Assembly (NCBI GenBank): GCA_036524675.1
Contig: DATDBU010000027.1
Coordinates: forward strand, 1 to 64,000
Direction of reading: 5' to 3'
Origin: DATDAW01 sp036524675
GTDB lineage: Bacteria; Verrucomicrobiota; Verrucomicrobiia; Chthoniobacterales; DASVRZ01
DNA: 64,000 nucleotides
The notes beneath the pieces are model-generated. The model was not told the origin of the DNA, made no database searches, and saw nothing but the letters and a program-made list of their open reading frames with translations. Positions 61,320-64,000 of this stretch are shown here, piece after piece. Position 1 is the first letter of the stretch. Every line of letters begins with the position of its first letter. Both the position numbers and the translations under genes were made by a program.

Positions 61320-62141
61320 TTGAAGTCCAAGCTGCGCGACTTTGTGTATGCCTTACGCTATCGCGGCACACGCCGCGGCAAGGCATGTTTTATCCGTCGC
61401 GACACAGCGATCCATCGCGGTGTCGAGATCGGTGATGGGGCCTGTCTCGCCGGCTGTACCCTGTACCCCGGGACCCGTCTTGGCCGGAATACCCGCTTAG
61501 CTGATGGCGTACGGATCGGCAATAGCCAGATCGGCAATGAATGCCAGATCGAGACGGAATCCAGCATCTTTGATTCCGCGCTCGAGTCGTATATAGGCAT
61601 TCAACCGCGATGCACTCTGGATCGGGTCACCCTTGGCTCCGATTCCTATCTTGCACGCGAAGTAGTCCTAAATGACGTCCATATCGGACGTTTCTGCTCA
61701 ATTGGACCACGCACGTCCATCGGGGCTGGCGAACACCCCACTGATCTCATTAGTACCTCACCGGTCTTTTATTCCACGCGCAAACAATGCGGCATAGCCT
61801 TTGCGCCTGAAACGACCTTTGCTGAAAGACGCCCAGTGAAAATCGGCCACGATGTCTGGATCGGCGCCCACGTCTTTATCCGTGATGGTGTGACTATTGG
61901 CAATGGCGCCATTGTCGCGGCCGGCGCCGTGGTAGCCAAAGATGTCCCAGCCTACACAATTGTCGGAGGCGTGCCCGCAAAGCCGATACGCGAGAGGTTT
62001 GCCGCTCCCGTCATCGACCGGCTTGAACGCCTGGCATGGTGGGCCTGGGACGCCGCGAAACTTGCCCGCGCCCAGTCATGCATCGCTCAAAACAACCCGG
62101 CTAAATTTCTCGATTGGGCCGAAAGCCTGCGCGCCGCATGA
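61320..62141 (+). CDS. Hexapeptide acyltransferase (CatB/XAT-like)
   Basis: About 273 residues from TTG 61320, a start that does not overlap the preceding gene; TTG 61272 is the alternative and would overlap by 28 nt. Long left-handed beta-helix (IGDGACLAGCTLYPGTRLGR, ESYIGIQPRC) with FCSIGPRTSIGAGEHPTDLI, the His loop of xenobiotic/sugar O-acetyltransferases, then WIGAHVFIRDGVTIGNGAIV and YTIVGGVPAKPIRERF. It probably acetylates a hydroxyl of the polysaccharide. The stop overlaps the start of the next gene by 4 nt (ATGA). Confidence 0.8.
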   Translation: MKSKLRDFVYALRYRGTRRGKACFIRRDTAIHRGVEIGDGACLAGCTLYPGTRLGRNTRLADGVRIGNSQIGNECQIETESSIFDSALESYIGIQPRCTLDRVTLGSDSYLAREVVLNDVHIGRFCSIGPRTSIGAGEHPTDLISTSPVFYSTRKQCGIAFAPETTFAERRPVKIGHDVWIGAHVFIRDGVTIGNGAIVAAGAVVAKDVPAYTIVGGVPAKPIRERFAAPVIDRLERLAWWAWDAAKLARAQSCIAQNNPAKFLDWAESLRAA

Positions 62142-63064
62142 ACACACCGAAGCTCTCCGTCGTCGTTCCCGTTTTCAATGCCGGCCGCTATCTGAATTAC
62201 GCACTAGCAAGCCTGCAAAATCAGACCTTCTCCGATTTTGAGATCATTGCTGTGGACGACGGCTCTACTGACGACTCGAAGGCCATGCTGGATGCGCTCG
62301 GCGCCCGCGACCCACGCATCCGCGTCATTAGCCGGCCCAACACTGGCATCGTCGGCGCGCTCAACGACGGCCTGGCGGCCGCGCAGGGTGAGTTCATCGC
62401 CCGGATGGATGCCGACGATTACTCTTTGCCTGAGAGATTCGAAAAGCAAATAGCCTTCCTTCGAGAGAATCCTAACTGTGTCTGTGTCGGCTCCGCCTTT
62501 CTCTACATTGACACCGAAGGTGGCCATCTCAAAGTCTGCGTCCGGCCCGGAAACCACGAGGACGTCGAGCGGGAACTTCTCTCAGGCAACGGCGGCGTCA
62601 TCATTCATCCGTCCGCGATGTTTCGCCGCGCTGCGCTCGAGAAGGTCGGTTGCTATCGTGAAAAAGCGCAATGGATCGAGGACCTCGACCTTTACCTGCG
62701 CCTGGCTCGCGTGGGCACGTTGGCCAACGTCCCCGAGGTTCTCTTCCACTACCGCTTCCACGAACAAAGCGTGAATTTCACGCGCAATCAGGGACGCCAC
62801 GAACGTATGCTTGCTATCCTTGCCGAGGCTTATGCCGAGCGGGGACTCTCCTTCAACGCCGCCAACTTTCCTTCCTCCGGTTTCAATACTGCCATCACGC
62901 CCGACGACCTCCGCGACTTCGCCGTCACTTCACTGCGGTTTGGTAAAAATGGCCGCCCCTGGCACTACGTCTTCCGCGCCCTTCGCGCCGAACCTGCCTC
63001 CCGCGCCTCCTGGCGCACGGCCTCTTACGTGATCAAACACTATCTTGGGTTGCTTACCTGCTGA
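62138..63064 (+). CDS. Glycosyltransferase family 2
   Basis: 308 residues from ATG 62138. KLSVVVPVFNAGRYLNYALA, FEIIAVDDGSTDDSKAMLD (first Asp pair), GEFIARMDADDYSLPERFEK (DxD), and a C-terminal IEDLDLYLRLARVGTLANVP with the ED that precedes the catalytic base region. An inverting transferase that adds a sugar from a nucleotide donor. ATGA overlap with the preceding acyltransferase indicates coupled translation. Confidence 0.9.
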   Translation: MNTPKLSVVVPVFNAGRYLNYALASLQNQTFSDFEIIAVDDGSTDDSKAMLDALGARDPRIRVISRPNTGIVGALNDGLAAAQGEFIARMDADDYSLPERFEKQIAFLRENPNCVCVGSAFLYIDTEGGHLKVCVRPGNHEDVERELLSGNGGVIIHPSAMFRRAALEKVGCYREKAQWIEDLDLYLRLARVGTLANVPEVLFHYRFHEQSVNFTRNQGRHERMLAILAEAYAERGLSFNAANFPSSGFNTAITPDDLRDFAVTSLRFGKNGRPWHYVFRALRAEPASRASWRTASYVIKHYLGLLTC

Positions 63065-63072
63065 TTTCTGAC

Positions 63073-64000
63073 ATGAATCCGTTGCGAAAACTCGTGCATC
63101 GCACCATGGAGCTAAGCGGGCTCGATCGGAAGATTGACCCAAATGCGATTAATCGGCGGCTTGAAATGCGTGCCGCCCGCCACTTTCCCATAAGCTCCGC
63201 GGCGGATGCCAACAGCTGGATCCTCGAAGTAATCCGCGCCGGCAAGCCCGCTGCCCTCGGCAAACTCGGTTCCAGCGAATGCTGGACGCTGGCATGGCAT
63301 CTTCAGTTAAAACGTTTCTACAAATACACGTGGGCGGCTCCAGCCTTCGGCGAGCTCGATCTTGCCGAACAATCCGGCGTGTTCCCCAACGACGAACAGA
63401 CGTTCCGCCGGTTTTGCGAAATATACCTCGAGCGTCTCCGCGTCTTCGATGGGCTTGCGGTCTGGCATAACGCTGGTGAAAGTGGGATCCTATCGCGCTA
63501 TTGCCCGCACGCACGGCGCTTCCATATCCAAGCGTTGGAACCCTACTTTTTTTCGCCGCCATGGTCGTCGGCGCTTACTGGAAAACGCGTCCTTGTCGTG
63601 CACCCCTTCGAAAAGAGTATTAAGCAGCAGTTTGATCGCCGATCCCAACTTTGGCCCGCGCAATCTGGAATTCTTCCGGATTTTGAACTCGAATTCGTGA
63701 AGTCACCTTACGGCTTTTCAAAGACGAATTTTGCCGACTGGCCTGAAATGAACCGGTGGTTAGAAAGTCAGGTCGAGGCCTGCTTTCGCAAGAAGCCATT
63801 TGATGTTGCCCTCATCGGCTGCGGCGCGGCAGGCGTGCCCCTCGCGGGTTTTGTAAAACAACTGGGAGCCGTCGGGATTCACACCGGAGGCCCCACCCAG
63901 CTCCTCTTTGGAATTCGTGGGCGACGTTGGGACCGAATGCCGAATTTTCAACAATTTCTCAACGCTGCATGGATCCGCCCCACGGACGAAGAAACTCCTG
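63073..64000 (+). CDS. GT-D-fold glycosyltransferase-like protein, cut by the window edge
   Basis: Open from ATG 63073 to the right end with no stop (309 codons visible). GKLGSSECWTLAWHLQLKRF near residue 60 and later RVLVVHPFEKSIKQQFDRRS, FDVALIGCGAAGVPLAGFV and HTGGPTQLLFGIRGRRW are the pattern of proteins annotated as GT-D-type (DUF1792-like) transferases in surface-glycan loci. The C-terminus is outside the window, so full length cannot be judged. It starts 8 nt after the GT2 gene. Confidence 0.7.
   Translation, partial: MNPLRKLVHRTMELSGLDRKIDPNAINRRLEMRAARHFPISSAADANSWILEVIRAGKPAALGKLGSSECWTLAWHLQLKRFYKYTWAAPAFGELDLAEQSGVFPNDEQTFRRFCEIYLERLRVFDGLAVWHNAGESGILSRYCPHARRFHIQALEPYFFSPPWSSALTGKRVLVVHPFEKSIKQQFDRRSQLWPAQSGILPDFELEFVKSPYGFSKTNFADWPEMNRWLESQVEACFRKKPFDVALIGCGAAGVPLAGFVKQLGAVGIHTGGPTQLLFGIRGRRWDRMPNFQQFLNAAWIRPTDEETP

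Overview
The window is bacterial chromosomal DNA from a Gram-negative organism: it has a periplasmic adaptor with a MacB-type exporter, many Sec signal peptides, and a Wzm/Wzt-type polysaccharide exporter. No rRNA, complete tRNA or CRISPR array was seen. Oligomeric palindromic intergenic repeats, bacterial royal-jelly-type and SMP-30-type secreted propellers, a very large TIR-WD40 protein and IS66/IS110-like debris would fit the Verrucomicrobiota/PVC group. That placement is inference only.

Layout. 1-5.0 kb is a decayed accessory region. It holds small secreted or unknown genes, at least two bracketed by integron attC-like half-sites (GTTAGGC/GTTAGCC ... GCCTAAA/GGCTAAC), several apparent one-base frameshifts, an IS66 transposase relic, and a truncated gene beside it. 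5.0-8.8 kb carries a zinc alcohol dehydrogenase and two secreted beta-propeller proteins separated by a palindromic repeat. 8.9-16.5 kb, all on the minus strand, holds a TIR-membrane-19xWD40 protein, a WecG/TagA glycosyltransferase, a dihydropyrimidinase, a HAD phosphatase and a RES-type toxin-antitoxin pair. 16.6-19.1 kb holds infC with an apparent AUU start, superoxide dismutase and RarD.

19.2-25.4 kb is a plus-strand run: IscA-like, HscB, an ATPase + TOPRIM-like pair that resembles a split OLD/PARIS-type defence module, HscA, HupE and a glutathionyl-hydroquinone reductase. The defence-like pair sits between hscB and hscA. 25.6-34.2 kb holds a truncated TonB-plug protein, a histone-deacetylase-like hydrolase, a macA/macB exporter with palindromic repeats at its gene ends, a sugar isomerase, a carboxy-terminal protease and a HerA-like ATPase.

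From 34.6 kb to the right edge is one large plus-strand surface-polysaccharide locus. It opens with nucleotide-sugar genes (rfbF, an LhgO-like oxidase, an epimerase, a C-methyltransferase, a 3,5-epimerase, a SAF oxidoreductase, a DUF4910 protein and an SDR), most of them overlapping or within about 70 bp. Next come two duplicated serine-acetyltransferase-like genes, FkbH plus an acyl carrier protein, the ABC exporter (wzm/wzt with a sugar-recognition tail), two OafA-type acyltransferases, an FkbM methyltransferase and at least eight glycosyltransferases, including a GT10 fucosyltransferase. Together they would build and export an O-antigen-like glycan with a methylated unusual sugar and acyl substituents. 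The last gene runs off the window.
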